The notes under the pieces: generated by a model | Told to the model about the DNA's origin: nothing | What the model saw: only the letters and a program-made list of their open reading frames with translations | Database searches by the model: none | Part shown: piece by piece, positions 36,877 to 44,855 of the stretch | Numbering within the stretch: the first letter of the stretch is position 1 | Layout of the letters: the number at the start of each line of letters is the position of its first letter | Assembly (NCBI RefSeq): GCF_031326225.1 | Contig: NZ_CP133720.1 | Span: forward strand, 2,294,001 to 2,358,000 | Reading direction: 5' to 3' | DNA: 64,000 bases | Source: Undibacterium cyanobacteriorum | GTDB taxonomy: Bacteria > Pseudomonadota > Gammaproteobacteria > Burkholderiales > Burkholderiaceae_D | Translations under genes and position numbers: made by a program

Positions 36877-37170
36877 TCAAGCCTGTCGCAAGCGCTGCAC
36901 CAAAGCATGCACATGCGGCAAATCGAGTTCCGCTTCTGGCTCTTTTCTGGCCATCAGCAAATCCATCAAAGCGTTATCAGAGAGATCCATCAAGCGACTA
37001 AACGCATCGACCTCGGCATCCGATAAGCTCTCTTCGTGCGCATCTAAAAAACGCGTCAAGATCAAATCATTTTCCAGCAAGCCGCGGCGTGCGCGCCAGC
37101 GTAATCTTGCTCGGTTAGCAGGATCACTTTGATGCAATCCCGAGAATTCTGCAGACATCATTTCGTCCAT
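36877..37170 (-). CDS. sdhE: FAD assembly factor SdhE
   Basis: Small helical protein of 97 residues (YgfY/SdhE, DUF339) that promotes covalent flavinylation of SdhA. The conserved RGxxE-type motif is visible in RWRARRGLLENDLILTRFLD. It lies between sdhB and gltA, matching its role in succinate dehydrogenase maturation. The start is uncertain among three nearby ATG codons (37170, 37161, 37158), none with a strong ribosome site. Confidence 0.92.
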   Translation of the reverse strand: MDEMMSAEFSGLHQSDPANRARLRWRARRGLLENDLILTRFLDAHEESLSDAEVDAFSRLMDLSDNALMDLLMARKEPEAELDLPHVHALVQRLRQA

Positions 37171-37284
37171 TTTGCTTGAACGTCTCTTTACTAATTTGAT
37201 TCAGGGCAAAGAGACGTTCTTTTCTGTTTTACTGCATCACTTCTTGCAAACTTATAGCGCAAATTGATTGCGCCACCCTTCACA

Positions 37285-37995
37285 TTAAACCGCGCGGCGA
37301 ACCATCAATTCTTTGATCTTGCCGATCGCACGAGTTGGGTTCAATCCTTTTGGACAAACGTCCACGCAATTCATGATCGTATGACAGCGGAACAAGCGGT
37401 ATGGATCTTCCAAGTTATCCAAACGTTCGCCAGTTGCTTGATCACGGGAATCAGCGATGAAACGATACGCTTGCAACAAACCAGCTGGGCCAACGAACTT
37501 ATCTGGATTCCACCAGAATGATGGGCAGGAAGTCGAGCAGCATGCGCACAAAATACATTCGTACAAGCCGTCGAGTTCTTCGCGTTCTGTCGGTGATTGC
37601 AAACGCTCTTTTTCGGGAGGAATGCTATCGTTGATCAAGTATGGTTTGATCGAATGATACTGCTTAAAGAACTGCGTCATATCGACGATCAAATCGCGGA
37701 TCACTGGCAAGCCAGGCAATGGGCGCAAGACGATAGGCTCAGTCAATTCATTGAGGTTGGTGGTACAAGCCAAACCATTTTTGCCGTTGATGTTCATCGC
37801 GTCGGAACCGCACACACCTTCACGGCAGGAGCGGCGCAACGCCAAGGAGTCATCAACGTCAGCTTTAATACGCTGCAAAGCATCCAACAACATTTTGTCG
37901 TTGTCTTGCAATTCAACGGTCAGGTCTTGCATGTAAGGCTTCGCATCCTTGTCTGGATCGTAGCGATAAATCTTAAATTTGAGTGTACGTGCCAT
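37285..37995 (-). CDS. sdhB: Succinate dehydrogenase iron-sulfur subunit
   Basis: Subunit of 236 residues carrying three Fe-S clusters. The [2Fe-2S] ligands are in SCREGVCGSDAMNING plus the later LACTTN. The [4Fe-4S] and [3Fe-4S] ligands are in CILCACCSTSCPSFWW and CHTIMNCVDVCPKGLNP. It passes electrons from SdhA flavin to the quinone site at the membrane. It follows sdhA by 11 bases in the order sdhC-sdhD-sdhA-sdhB. Confidence 0.97.
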   Translation of the reverse strand: MARTLKFKIYRYDPDKDAKPYMQDLTVELQDNDKMLLDALQRIKADVDDSLALRRSCREGVCGSDAMNINGKNGLACTTNLNELTEPIVLRPLPGLPVIRDLIVDMTQFFKQYHSIKPYLINDSIPPEKERLQSPTEREELDGLYECILCACCSTSCPSFWWNPDKFVGPAGLLQAYRFIADSRDQATGERLDNLEDPYRLFRCHTIMNCVDVCPKGLNPTRAIGKIKELMVRRAV

Positions 37996-38006
37996 GGTCT
38001 ATCTCT

Positions 38007-39794
38007 TTAGAAGGTACGAGCTTTAGGCTGGAAGGTTTCAACAGTCAGCGGTTTAGTGACAACTGGTTTGTAGTCAAGGCGATTGCCTTCGGAGTACCAC
38101 AAAGTATGTTTCATCCAGTTTTGATCATCACGTTTTTCATAGTCGCGGTGAGCATGCGCACCACGAGACTCTTTACGTGCATTCGCTGATGTAATCGTTG
38201 CTTTTGCCGTTTCGATCAAGTTATCCAACTCTAAGGCTTCAACACGCGCAGTGTTAAATACTTTGGACTTGTCTTTGAACGAAACGTGCTTGCGACGCTC
38301 ATCCAATTCCATAATTTTTTGTACGCCAGTCGCCAACAATTCGTCGGTACGGAACACGCCGCAATATTGTTGCATCGTGCTACGAATCGCATTCGCCACA
38401 TCTTGTACACGCTCGGAACCAGTGCTGGTTTCGAGCTTATTCAAACGAGACAAAGCCAGATCTGCCGCATCTTTCGGCAAATCTTTATTGCTGCGCGCTT
38501 TCAAGTTACTCGCCACAACATGGTTACCAGCCGCGCGACCGAATACGATCAAGTCGAGCAAAGAGTTGGTACCCAAGCGATTCGCGCCATGCACAGAAAC
38601 GCAAGCGCATTCACCGATTGCATACAAACCGTTGACCACGGTGTTCACGCCATCTTTGGTCGTCACAACTTGGCCGTGGATATTGGTTGGAATACCGCCC
38701 ATTTGGTAGTGAATCGTTGGTACGACTGGGATTGGTTCTTTCGTCGCATCCACGTTTGCAAACTTATGACCAATTTCCAAAATCGATGGCAAACGTTTTT
38801 GAATCGTATCCGCACCTATATGACGCAAATCGAGTAGAACGTGGTCTTTGTTTGGACCGCAACCACGACCTTCCTTAATCTCTTGATCCATGGAGCGTGA
38901 TACGAAATCACGTGGCGCCAAGTCTTTCAAAGTTGGCGCATAACGCTCCATGAAGCGCTCACCCTGGCTATTAATCAAGATACCGCCCTCACCACGCACA
39001 CCTTCGGTGATCAAAACACCTGCACCGGACACACCGGTTGGGTGGAATTGCCAGAATTCCATATCTTGCAAAGGCAAGCCTGCACGCGCAGCCATCCCCA
39101 TGCCGTCACCTGTGTTGATGAAAGCATTGGTTGATGCAGCAAAAATACGACCAGCACCACCAGTTGCGAAGATGGTTGTCTTCGCTTCCAACATCATCAC
39201 TTCACCGGTTTCCATTTCGAGTGCGACCACACCCAAAACATCGCCGTCCGCATCGCGAATCAAATCAATCGCCATCCATTCGACGAAGAAATGGGTGCGA
39301 GCGCGAACATTGCGCTGATACAGAGTGTGCAACAAAGCGTGACCCGTACGGTCAGCCGCAGCACAAGCACGTTGCACTGGTTTTTCACCGAAATTCGCTG
39401 TGTGACCACCGAAAGGACGTTGGTAAATCGTACCATCAGCATTACGATCAAACGGCATACCAAAGTGCTCAAGCTCGTACACAACTTTTGGAGCTTCGCG
39501 GCACATAAATTCAATCGCGTCTTGGTCACCCAAATAGTCGCCACCTTTGACGGTGTCAAACATGTGCCAGAACCAATTATCTTCAGACATGTTACCCAGA
39601 GAAGCACCGATACCACCTTGTGCCGCTACCGTGTGTGAACGCGTTGGAAAAACTTTGGAGAGAACAGCAACGTTCAAACCTGCTTCTGCCAACTGCAAGG
39701 AAGCGCGCATGCCGGAGCCACCTGCACCAACAATCACCGCATCAAAACGACGCGAAGGGATTGCAGATTTAATTGCGAAATTTGTTGAAGTCAC
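38007..39794 (-). CDS. sdhA: Succinate dehydrogenase flavoprotein subunit
   Basis: Catalytic subunit of 595 residues that oxidises succinate to fumarate. The FAD fold is at VIVGAGGSGMRA. The covalent flavin histidine is in RSHTVAAQGGI. Substrate residues include the HPTGVSGAGVLITEG and LGTNSLLDLIVFGRAAG segments. The start is GTG at 39794, two bases after the sdhD stop, with GGAGAG as its ribosome site, indicating translational coupling. It needs SdhE, encoded downstream, for flavin attachment. Confidence 0.96.
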   Translation of the reverse strand: MTSTNFAIKSAIPSRRFDAVIVGAGGSGMRASLQLAEAGLNVAVLSKVFPTRSHTVAAQGGIGASLGNMSEDNWFWHMFDTVKGGDYLGDQDAIEFMCREAPKVVYELEHFGMPFDRNADGTIYQRPFGGHTANFGEKPVQRACAAADRTGHALLHTLYQRNVRARTHFFVEWMAIDLIRDADGDVLGVVALEMETGEVMMLEAKTTIFATGGAGRIFAASTNAFINTGDGMGMAARAGLPLQDMEFWQFHPTGVSGAGVLITEGVRGEGGILINSQGERFMERYAPTLKDLAPRDFVSRSMDQEIKEGRGCGPNKDHVLLDLRHIGADTIQKRLPSILEIGHKFANVDATKEPIPVVPTIHYQMGGIPTNIHGQVVTTKDGVNTVVNGLYAIGECACVSVHGANRLGTNSLLDLIVFGRAAGNHVVASNLKARSNKDLPKDAADLALSRLNKLETSTGSERVQDVANAIRSTMQQYCGVFRTDELLATGVQKIMELDERRKHVSFKDKSKVFNTARVEALELDNLIETAKATITSANARKESRGAHAHRDYEKRDDQNWMKHTLWYSEGNRLDYKPVVTKPLTVETFQPKARTF

Positions 39795-39796
39795 TT

Positions 39797-40165
39797 TTAT
39801 ACTCTCCACAAAATCTGTGCGGCATAACCAGCACTAGCGATCAACCACGCGATCGTGGCGACCTGTAAAACCAAACGCAAAACCACAGAATGGGTCACGT
39901 AATCCATCCAAATATCACGCACACCAACCCATGCGTGATACAACAGTGCCACGATGACGGTGAAGGTGAATAATTTAAACCATTGCATGGAGAAAATACC
40001 TACCCATGCATCATAAGAAAAGCTTTGTGCGGTCAAGAACAGAACCAACAAAACAACTGTGTAGAGTGCCATCAAAATCGCAGTTGCGCGCTGCGCTAAC
40101 CAGTCGCGCAGACCATAACCTGCGCCAACCACGAGGCGTTTTGGACCGATGTTATTATTTGCCAT
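39797..40165 (-). CDS. sdhD: Succinate dehydrogenase membrane anchor subunit SdhD
   Basis: Membrane subunit of 122 residues with three predicted helices (AILMALYTVVLLVLFLTA; WFKLFTFTVIVALLYHAWVG; VLRLVLQVATIAWLIASAGY). The heme-ligand histidine and quinone-site residues are likely in YHAWVGVRDIWMDY. ATG 40165 lies one base after the sdhC stop, with TTTGGAG as ribosome site inside sdhC. Confidence 0.94.
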   Translation of the reverse strand: MANNNIGPKRLVVGAGYGLRDWLAQRATAILMALYTVVLLVLFLTAQSFSYDAWVGIFSMQWFKLFTFTVIVALLYHAWVGVRDIWMDYVTHSVVLRLVLQVATIAWLIASAGYAAQILWRV

Positions 40166-40166
40166 C

Positions 40167-40574
40167 TTAAAACACTCCAAATAATTTCAAGCCAACCAAA
40201 GCAGTCAAGCCAAGGCTAACGATCAACACAGTCACAGCAGACTGACGAGCGCTGTCTTTATCCAAGCCATAGTGAAAATCCATCATCAAATGGCGAAGAC
40301 CCGCGCAAAAATGGTGCAGATACGACCACACCAGTGCCAACAAAATCAATTTCACGATTGGTTGCGCCACAAAGAAGTGCAACATCGCAAAAGTCATCTC
40401 AGATTGCAGACTGCGATCAAGCAGATACAACACGAATGGCAATAGTGCGAACATAAAAATGCCGCTGATACGGTGCAAAATCGAGACCACACCGGCCAAC
40501 GGCAATCGATAACCGGTCGCATCGACCAAGCGCATTACCCCGTAACGCCGCTTTTTGTTTGAAACTTCGGACAT
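40167..40574 (-). CDS. sdhC: Succinate dehydrogenase cytochrome b556 subunit SdhC
   Basis: Membrane subunit of 135 residues with three helices. LSILHRISGIF-like VVSILHRISGIFMFALLP is the conserved quinone-side segment, and HHFCAGLRHLMMDFHYG carries the heme-binding histidine. It opens the sdhCDAB operon. The 170-base region between gntR and sdhC holds two inverted repeats that may regulate it. Confidence 0.95.
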   Translation of the reverse strand: MSEVSNKKRRYGVMRLVDATGYRLPLAGVVSILHRISGIFMFALLPFVLYLLDRSLQSEMTFAMLHFFVAQPIVKLILLALVWSYLHHFCAGLRHLMMDFHYGLDKDSARQSAVTVLIVSLGLTALVGLKLFGVF

Positions 40575-40630
40575 AAATTTAACTCCCCCAAAAATACTGA
40601 TTTACTGCAAGCTCGCAATTTTCGCCTATT

Positions 40631-40647
40631 TTGGTGCAATGCACCAA
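40631..40647. promoter_or_regulatory. Perfect inverted repeat in the sdhC upstream region (candidate operator)
   Basis: TTGGTGCA and TGCACCAA are separated by one base, 57-73 bases upstream of the sdhC ATG. The symmetry suits a dimeric regulator. The GntR/UTRA protein encoded just upstream is one candidate ligand, although its other candidate site has a different sequence. Confidence 0.55.
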
Positions 40648-40654
40648 CATATTT

Positions 40655-40701
40655 GATGGTTTTCTGAACATTTTTTTGAAAAATATCCCGTTCAAACCAT
40701 C
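40655..40701 (-). other. Long imperfect hairpin between gntR and sdhC
   Basis: GATGGTTT..GAAC (40655-40669) can pair with GTTCAAACCATC (40690-40701), with a 3-base bulge and an A/T-rich loop. On the minus strand it comes after gntR and before the sdhC inverted repeat. It could separate the gntR transcript from sdhC. Confidence 0.45.
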
Positions 40702-40744
40702 AACTTCACGCTCAAACCACGTCAATCGCACCGTTTTGGCGCAA

Positions 40745-41542
40745 TTAGCTCAACTCATTGCGATAGTGATGCGCGTTCGTCAAATAAAGACCACGACGCA
40801 GCTCGACCGCTTTATCACCATAGGTAAAGGAAATTCTTTCAACGCTGAGTAAAGCCTGCCCCACTTCAATTCCTAGGCTCTGCGCGATGTCTTGATCGGC
40901 ATTTACGGCGCGCAATTCTTCTTCTGCACGAATCATGTGTGTGCCGAATTCCGACTCAAACAAGGCGTACATAGGACCTTTGTACTCATTCAAACGCTCC
41001 ATGGTTAAGCCTTTGAAGATCACACCTGGCAGCCACAACTCTTCGAGAATGGTCGGCACCCCACCAAAAGACTGCACACGCTTGATAAAGACCACCGTTT
41101 CGCCCGATTTCATTTCCAAGCGCCGTGCCACTTCAGCTGGGGCACGCACTCGCTTGACCTCAAGAATACGGTTTTCAGGATGATTGCGCTCACCGTTATC
41201 AGGCACCAAACGCAGAAAACGAAATTGCGATTTCGCCTCGTGGTGGGTTGCGACAAAGGTACCCTTCCCTTGACGGCGCACTACCAAATTTTCCGCAGAA
41301 AGCTCATCAATCGCTTTGCGCACGGTTCCTTGACTGACCTTAAAACGCGTCGCCAACTCCATTTCACTTGGAATTAACTCACCAGGCTTCCACTCACCAC
41401 TTTGCAAACTCTGCGTAATCAAACCCTTAATTTGCTGATACAAAGGGCTAAAGGTCGGCGCCAACGACGGCGCGACCGACTCACCCACAGAAGATGAATC
41501 AGCATCATAATTTGCACTTGATGATGTGTTATTAGGAATCAT
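40745..41542 (-). CDS. GntR family transcriptional regulator with UTRA domain
   Basis: Regulator of 265 residues. A Ser-rich N-terminal extension of about 35 residues precedes the winged helix (LYQQIKGLITQSL, GELIPSEMELATRFKVSQGT, VRKAIDELSAENLVVRRQGK). A UTRA ligand domain follows (about 105-260). The HutC-type subfamily usually binds an acid or sugar-phosphate effector. It sits between sdhCDAB and divergent mdh, so control of TCA genes is likely, but the effector is unknown. ATG 41542 is chosen; a GTG six codons earlier is possible. An 18-bp palindrome lies about 60 bases upstream of the start. Confidence 0.9.
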   Translation of the reverse strand: MIPNNTSSSANYDADSSSVGESVAPSLAPTFSPLYQQIKGLITQSLQSGEWKPGELIPSEMELATRFKVSQGTVRKAIDELSAENLVVRRQGKGTFVATHHEAKSQFRFLRLVPDNGERNHPENRILEVKRVRAPAEVARRLEMKSGETVVFIKRVQSFGGVPTILEELWLPGVIFKGLTMERLNEYKGPMYALFESEFGTHMIRAEEELRAVNADQDIAQSLGIEVGQALLSVERISFTYGDKAVELRRGLYLTNAHHYRNELS

Positions 41543-41601
41543 AGACCGCAATTTCACCACAAAACAAACTGTAAAGTCTAGGAAAAACTAAAAAACTTAT
41601 C

Positions 41602-41619
41602 ATGTCTTATATAAGACAT
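41602..41619. promoter_or_regulatory. 18-bp perfect palindrome (candidate GntR operator)
   Basis: ATGTCTTAT followed directly by ATAAGACAT. It ends 10 bases before a TTGACA -35 directed at mdh and lies 60 bases upstream of the gntR start, where its TATATAAG core could overlap a gntR -10. This is an ideal place for autoregulation and for control of mdh. Confidence 0.6.
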
Positions 41620-41629
41620 AAGATATTCA

Positions 41630-41658
41630 TTGACACTGTTCTGCGCCCGCAATACACT
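41630..41658 (+). promoter_or_regulatory. Putative distal mdh promoter
   Basis: A perfect TTGACA (41630-41635) is followed after exactly 17 bases by TACACT (41653-41658, four of six). It would give a leader of about 320 bases for mdh. Confidence 0.45.
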
Positions 41659-41820
41659 TGCGGAAAAAGATGCAAAGTCACGGATTTCGAGCGGTTTTGT
41701 GCAGATGAATTGTTCGACTGACCTGCAAAAGCTTCAAGCACAGAAAGAAAATGCCGCGGTCAAAGTGTTGCTTTAACGCACTACCCACGAGCAATACATA
41801 GTGCTTGAACACGTTTGTTT

Positions 41821-41849
41821 CTGACTTGCGTCGCTTTCGGCGCTATGAT
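41821..41849 (+). promoter_or_regulatory. Putative proximal mdh promoter
   Basis: CTGACT (41821-41826), 17 bases, TATGAT (41844-41849), giving a leader of about 130 bases before the mdh ATG. The -10 matches five of six and the -35 four of six. Confidence 0.45.
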
Positions 41850-41983
41850 TTGCATCCTACAAAATTTTAAGCAAGTGGCAAACCAGTGAGTGAAATCAAC
41901 AAGTTCATTTCGATGATTTGACTCAATCTACAAGCTGCTCGCCGTATTACAATATCGTTTTTACACTACCGCGGAGAAATATT

Positions 41984-42973
41984 ATGTCTAAGTCCCCAAT
42001 GCGCGTTGCCGTCACTGGCGCTGCAGGTCAAATCGGTTACTCCTTGCTGTTCAGAATCGCAAACGGCGATATGCTTGGTAAAGATCAGCCAGTCATTTTG
42101 CAATTATTGGAAATCCCTGATGAGAAAGCTCAAAAAGCGCTCAAGGGCGTTATGATGGAAATCGACGATTGCGCATTCCCATTGTTGGCTGGCATGACTG
42201 CACACAGCGATCCGATGACTGCTTTCAAAGATGTCGACGTGGCATTGTTGGTTGGTGCACGTCCACGCGGTCCTGGCATGGAACGTAAAGATTTGTTGGA
42301 AGCTAATGCGCAAATCTTCACAGTCCAAGGTAAAGCATTGGATGCAGTTGCGTCACGCAACGTTAAAGTTTTGGTAGTCGGCAATCCAGCTAACACAAAC
42401 GCGTACATCGCGATGAAATCCGCACCAAGTTTGCCAGCGAAAAACTTCACAGCCATGTTGCGCTTGGATCACAACCGCGCATTGTCACAAATCGCTGCAA
42501 AAACTGGTAAGCCAGTGGCATCGATCGAAAAACTCTGTGTTTGGGGTAATCACTCTCCAACCATGTATGCAGACTACCGTTTCGCGACCATCGACGGTCA
42601 ATCTGTTAAAGATATGATCAACGATCACGAATGGAACCGCGACACATTCTTGCCAACAGTTGGTAAGCGTGGCGCAGCGATTATCGAAGCACGTGGCTTG
42701 TCGTCTGCAGCTTCTGCTGCGAACGCTGCGATCGATCACGTACGTGACTGGGTCTTGGGCACAAACGGCAAATGGACAACGATGGGTATCCCATCCGATG
42801 GCTCTTACGGCATCCCAGAAGGCACTATGTTTGGCTTCCCTGTCACAACCGAAAACGGCGAATACACCATCGTTCAAGGTTTGGAAATCGATGAATTCTC
42901 CCGTGAACGCATCAACGTAACGCTCAAAGAATTGCAAGAAGAGCGCGACGGCGTGAAACACTTGGTAGGCTAA
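41984..42973 (+). CDS. mdh: Malate dehydrogenase
   Basis: NAD-dependent enzyme of 329 residues of the cytosolic-type MDH found in Betaproteobacteria. The Rossmann motif is TGAAGQIGYSLLFRI. Substrate arginines are in GARPRGPGMERKDLL, and the catalytic Asp/His pair is in LDHNRA and WGNHSPTMYADY. It oxidises malate to oxaloacetate for citrate synthase. The start at 41984 has GCGGAGAAATATT ahead; the frame extends upstream to 41918 without a better start. It is divergent from gntR and probably ends at the hairpin at 42989-43017. Confidence 0.97.
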   Translation: MSKSPMRVAVTGAAGQIGYSLLFRIANGDMLGKDQPVILQLLEIPDEKAQKALKGVMMEIDDCAFPLLAGMTAHSDPMTAFKDVDVALLVGARPRGPGMERKDLLEANAQIFTVQGKALDAVASRNVKVLVVGNPANTNAYIAMKSAPSLPAKNFTAMLRLDHNRALSQIAAKTGKPVASIEKLCVWGNHSPTMYADYRFATIDGQSVKDMINDHEWNRDTFLPTVGKRGAAIIEARGLSSAASAANAAIDHVRDWVLGTNGKWTTMGIPSDGSYGIPEGTMFGFPVTTENGEYTIVQGLEIDEFSRERINVTLKELQEERDGVKHLVG

Positions 42974-42988
42974 TCACCGATCATAAGA

Positions 42989-43017
42989 CCACCGTTGCAA
43001 ATCAATCGCAACGGTGG
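42989..43017 (+). terminator. Hairpin terminator after mdh
   Basis: CCACCGTTGC pairs with GCAACGGTGG across a 9-base loop, 15 bases after the mdh stop. The following bases (CTCTTGGCTTGG) are only weakly T-rich. Confidence 0.6.
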
Positions 43018-43224
43018 CTCTTGGCTTGGCTTAGCCTAGCATAAATAAGTTTTATGAATTTGCATTCAAGGTTCCAAGTTTGTCCCTTTTCGAACACCAA
43101 TTTGAGTGCCAATTCATGAAACAGCAGTGTCGGTTTGACGATATTAATGTAAGTAGTTAGTAATGTGAGTAGTTTTTGTTGATCCCACGATTTGAATTCA
43201 ACGCGCCCTTCTCTGCCCTTGGCT

Positions 43225-44199
43225 ATGCATCCATCACAAGCGCTTTTTGAAGACCAAGCATCGCCCGTGCTCTTGCCGGTGTGCGATCACTATGCTGGTT
43301 CTGAAAAGTTGATGATGAAGTCACTTGCTTTACAAAAAGAACTGGGGCCAGTCTTCGACATCACCTTTGATTGCGAAGATGGTGCGTCAATCAGCGATGA
43401 CCGCGCCCATGCCACCCTGATCCGCGATCTTCTCCTGAGCGAGCACAACTTATATCGTCGCATTGGTGTTCGTGTTCATGATAGTAAACATCCGAGTTTT
43501 GCGACCGACCTCAGCGTCATCGTGCAATCCTGCGCAGAACAACTCGCCTTCGTGATGTTACCGAAAGTGTCTGGCGTTAAAGAAGTGATCGACGCGATCG
43601 AGCAAGTCAATCAACACGCTGCAACTGCCAGTCAACGCAAGATCCCGATCCACGTCTTGATCGAAACCCAAAGCGCCCTCGCCGAAGTTCATGAAATCGC
43701 TGCAATCCCGCAAGTAGAATCGCTCTCTTTTGGCATTATGGATTTTGTCTCTTCCCATTGGAATGCGATTCCTGCCACTGCAATGCGCTCACCGGGACAG
43801 TTTTCTCATCCTTTAGTCATGCGTGCCAAAGTCGAAATTGCTGCCGCTTGCCACTTGCACGGCAAAGTTCCTTCGCACAATGTGACCACTGAATTCAAAG
43901 ATATGGCGATTGTCACGAGCGATGCAACGCGCGCCCATCTGGAGTTTGGATACACCCGGATGTGGAGCATTCACCCCGATCAAATTCGCCCCATCGTCAA
44001 AGCGATGGCGCCACGTAGTTCGGAAATCAATGAAGCTATTAGCATCTTGCAAGCCGCACAAGAAAATAGTTGGGGACCGATCAATAAAGATGGGCGTTTG
44101 CATGATCGCGCTAGCTATCGCTATTACTGGTCCATCTTAAAACGTGCAAGTATGAGTGGCATGAAATTGCCTGACGGTGCACAATACTTATTGCAATAA
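43225..44199 (+). CDS. HpcH/HpaI aldolase / citrate lyase beta family protein
   Basis: CitE-like TIM-barrel lyase of 324 residues. LPVCDHYAGSEKLM opens the barrel, FDCEDGA carries the acidic metal ligand, and IHVLIETQSALAEVHEIA holds the conserved glutamate. FGYTRMWSIHPDQI is the strand closing the site. Family members cleave malyl-CoA, methylmalyl-CoA or citryl-CoA. It lies after mdh in the TCA block, so a malyl-CoA-like substrate is plausible but unproven. ATG 43225 is chosen by similarity of the HPSQALF start to relatives; an in-frame TTG at 43192 is possible, and neither has a clear ribosome site. Confidence 0.88.
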   Translation: MHPSQALFEDQASPVLLPVCDHYAGSEKLMMKSLALQKELGPVFDITFDCEDGASISDDRAHATLIRDLLLSEHNLYRRIGVRVHDSKHPSFATDLSVIVQSCAEQLAFVMLPKVSGVKEVIDAIEQVNQHAATASQRKIPIHVLIETQSALAEVHEIAAIPQVESLSFGIMDFVSSHWNAIPATAMRSPGQFSHPLVMRAKVEIAAACHLHGKVPSHNVTTEFKDMAIVTSDATRAHLEFGYTRMWSIHPDQIRPIVKAMAPRSSEINEAISILQAAQENSWGPINKDGRLHDRASYRYYWSILKRASMSGMKLPDGAQYLLQ

Positions 44200-44262
44200 A
44201 TTTTGAAATATCTGAGTCGCTTGCAGTGAGCGCTCAGATTAGTCTGACAATGGAGGTTAGGA

Positions 44263-44745
44263 ATGAAACATAGTTTGAAAACAATTTGCGCCTTGCTCGC
44301 TCTCAGTGGCGTACTCGGCATCAGTACCTCCGCTTCAGCGCTTCCGCTGGAAGCATTGAAGAAATCAGGCAAAGCTAAAACTGCAAAAGCGGCCCCAAGT
44401 AAAGCGGTGGAAGCAGAGGAGCCAGAACCAGAAATTCAGCATGACAAGAACACCGACTACAAATGTGAACTTGGCGCTAATATCACGACCTACGCCCATC
44501 CAAGCGACGACAATACGATCGCCATGCGTTGGAAAAATCGTTTGTATAAATTAACCAAAGTTGAGACCTCAACTGGCGCTAATCGTTTCGAAAACGAGAA
44601 AGCAGGCTTGGTGTGGATCGACATCCCAGCCAAAGCTTTGTTACTCGACTCACGTCGCGGCCAGCAACTTGCAAACGAATGCAAAGCGAATCGCCCAACG
44701 ATGACCGCTGAGTTGGATAACAAATCAAATACACAAACCAAATAA
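44263..44745 (+). CDS. Exported MliC/PliC-like protein (possible lysozyme inhibitor fold)
   Basis: Protein of 160 residues with a signal peptide (LLALSGVLGISTSASA), then a Lys/Ala-rich linker and a C-terminal domain of about 85 residues beginning YKCELGANITTYAH. The pattern Y-x-C, basic residues around MRWKNRLYKL, then STGANRFENEKAGLVWIDIP and a late cysteine resembles the MliC fold of C-type lysozyme inhibitors. The SGxxY motif is replaced by TGANRF, so inhibition is uncertain. A strong GGAGGTTAGG ribosome site precedes the ATG. It lies between the lyase gene and acnA without obvious functional link. Confidence 0.72.
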   Translation: MKHSLKTICALLALSGVLGISTSASALPLEALKKSGKAKTAKAAPSKAVEAEEPEPEIQHDKNTDYKCELGANITTYAHPSDDNTIAMRWKNRLYKLTKVETSTGANRFENEKAGLVWIDIPAKALLLDSRRGQQLANECKANRPTMTAELDNKSNTQTK

Positions 44746-44855
44746 GCAACAAGCCTCTTATGAAGATGCCTCGCTTGATTTGAAGCAAAGCGCATTTTCA
44801 ACAATGTTCTAGATTTATTATTTCGTATTGTTCATCTTCACTATAAGGAACAGCC

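Larger units (their letters stand above)
41543..41983. promoter_or_regulatory. Divergent control region between gntR and mdh
   Basis: A 441-base gene-free region. From left to right it holds a perfect 18-bp palindrome near gntR, a TTGACA promoter pointing to mdh, and a second mdh-directed promoter candidate about 135 bases before the ATG. The 160 bases between the two promoters show nothing I can name. No ORF is supported. Confidence 0.55.
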
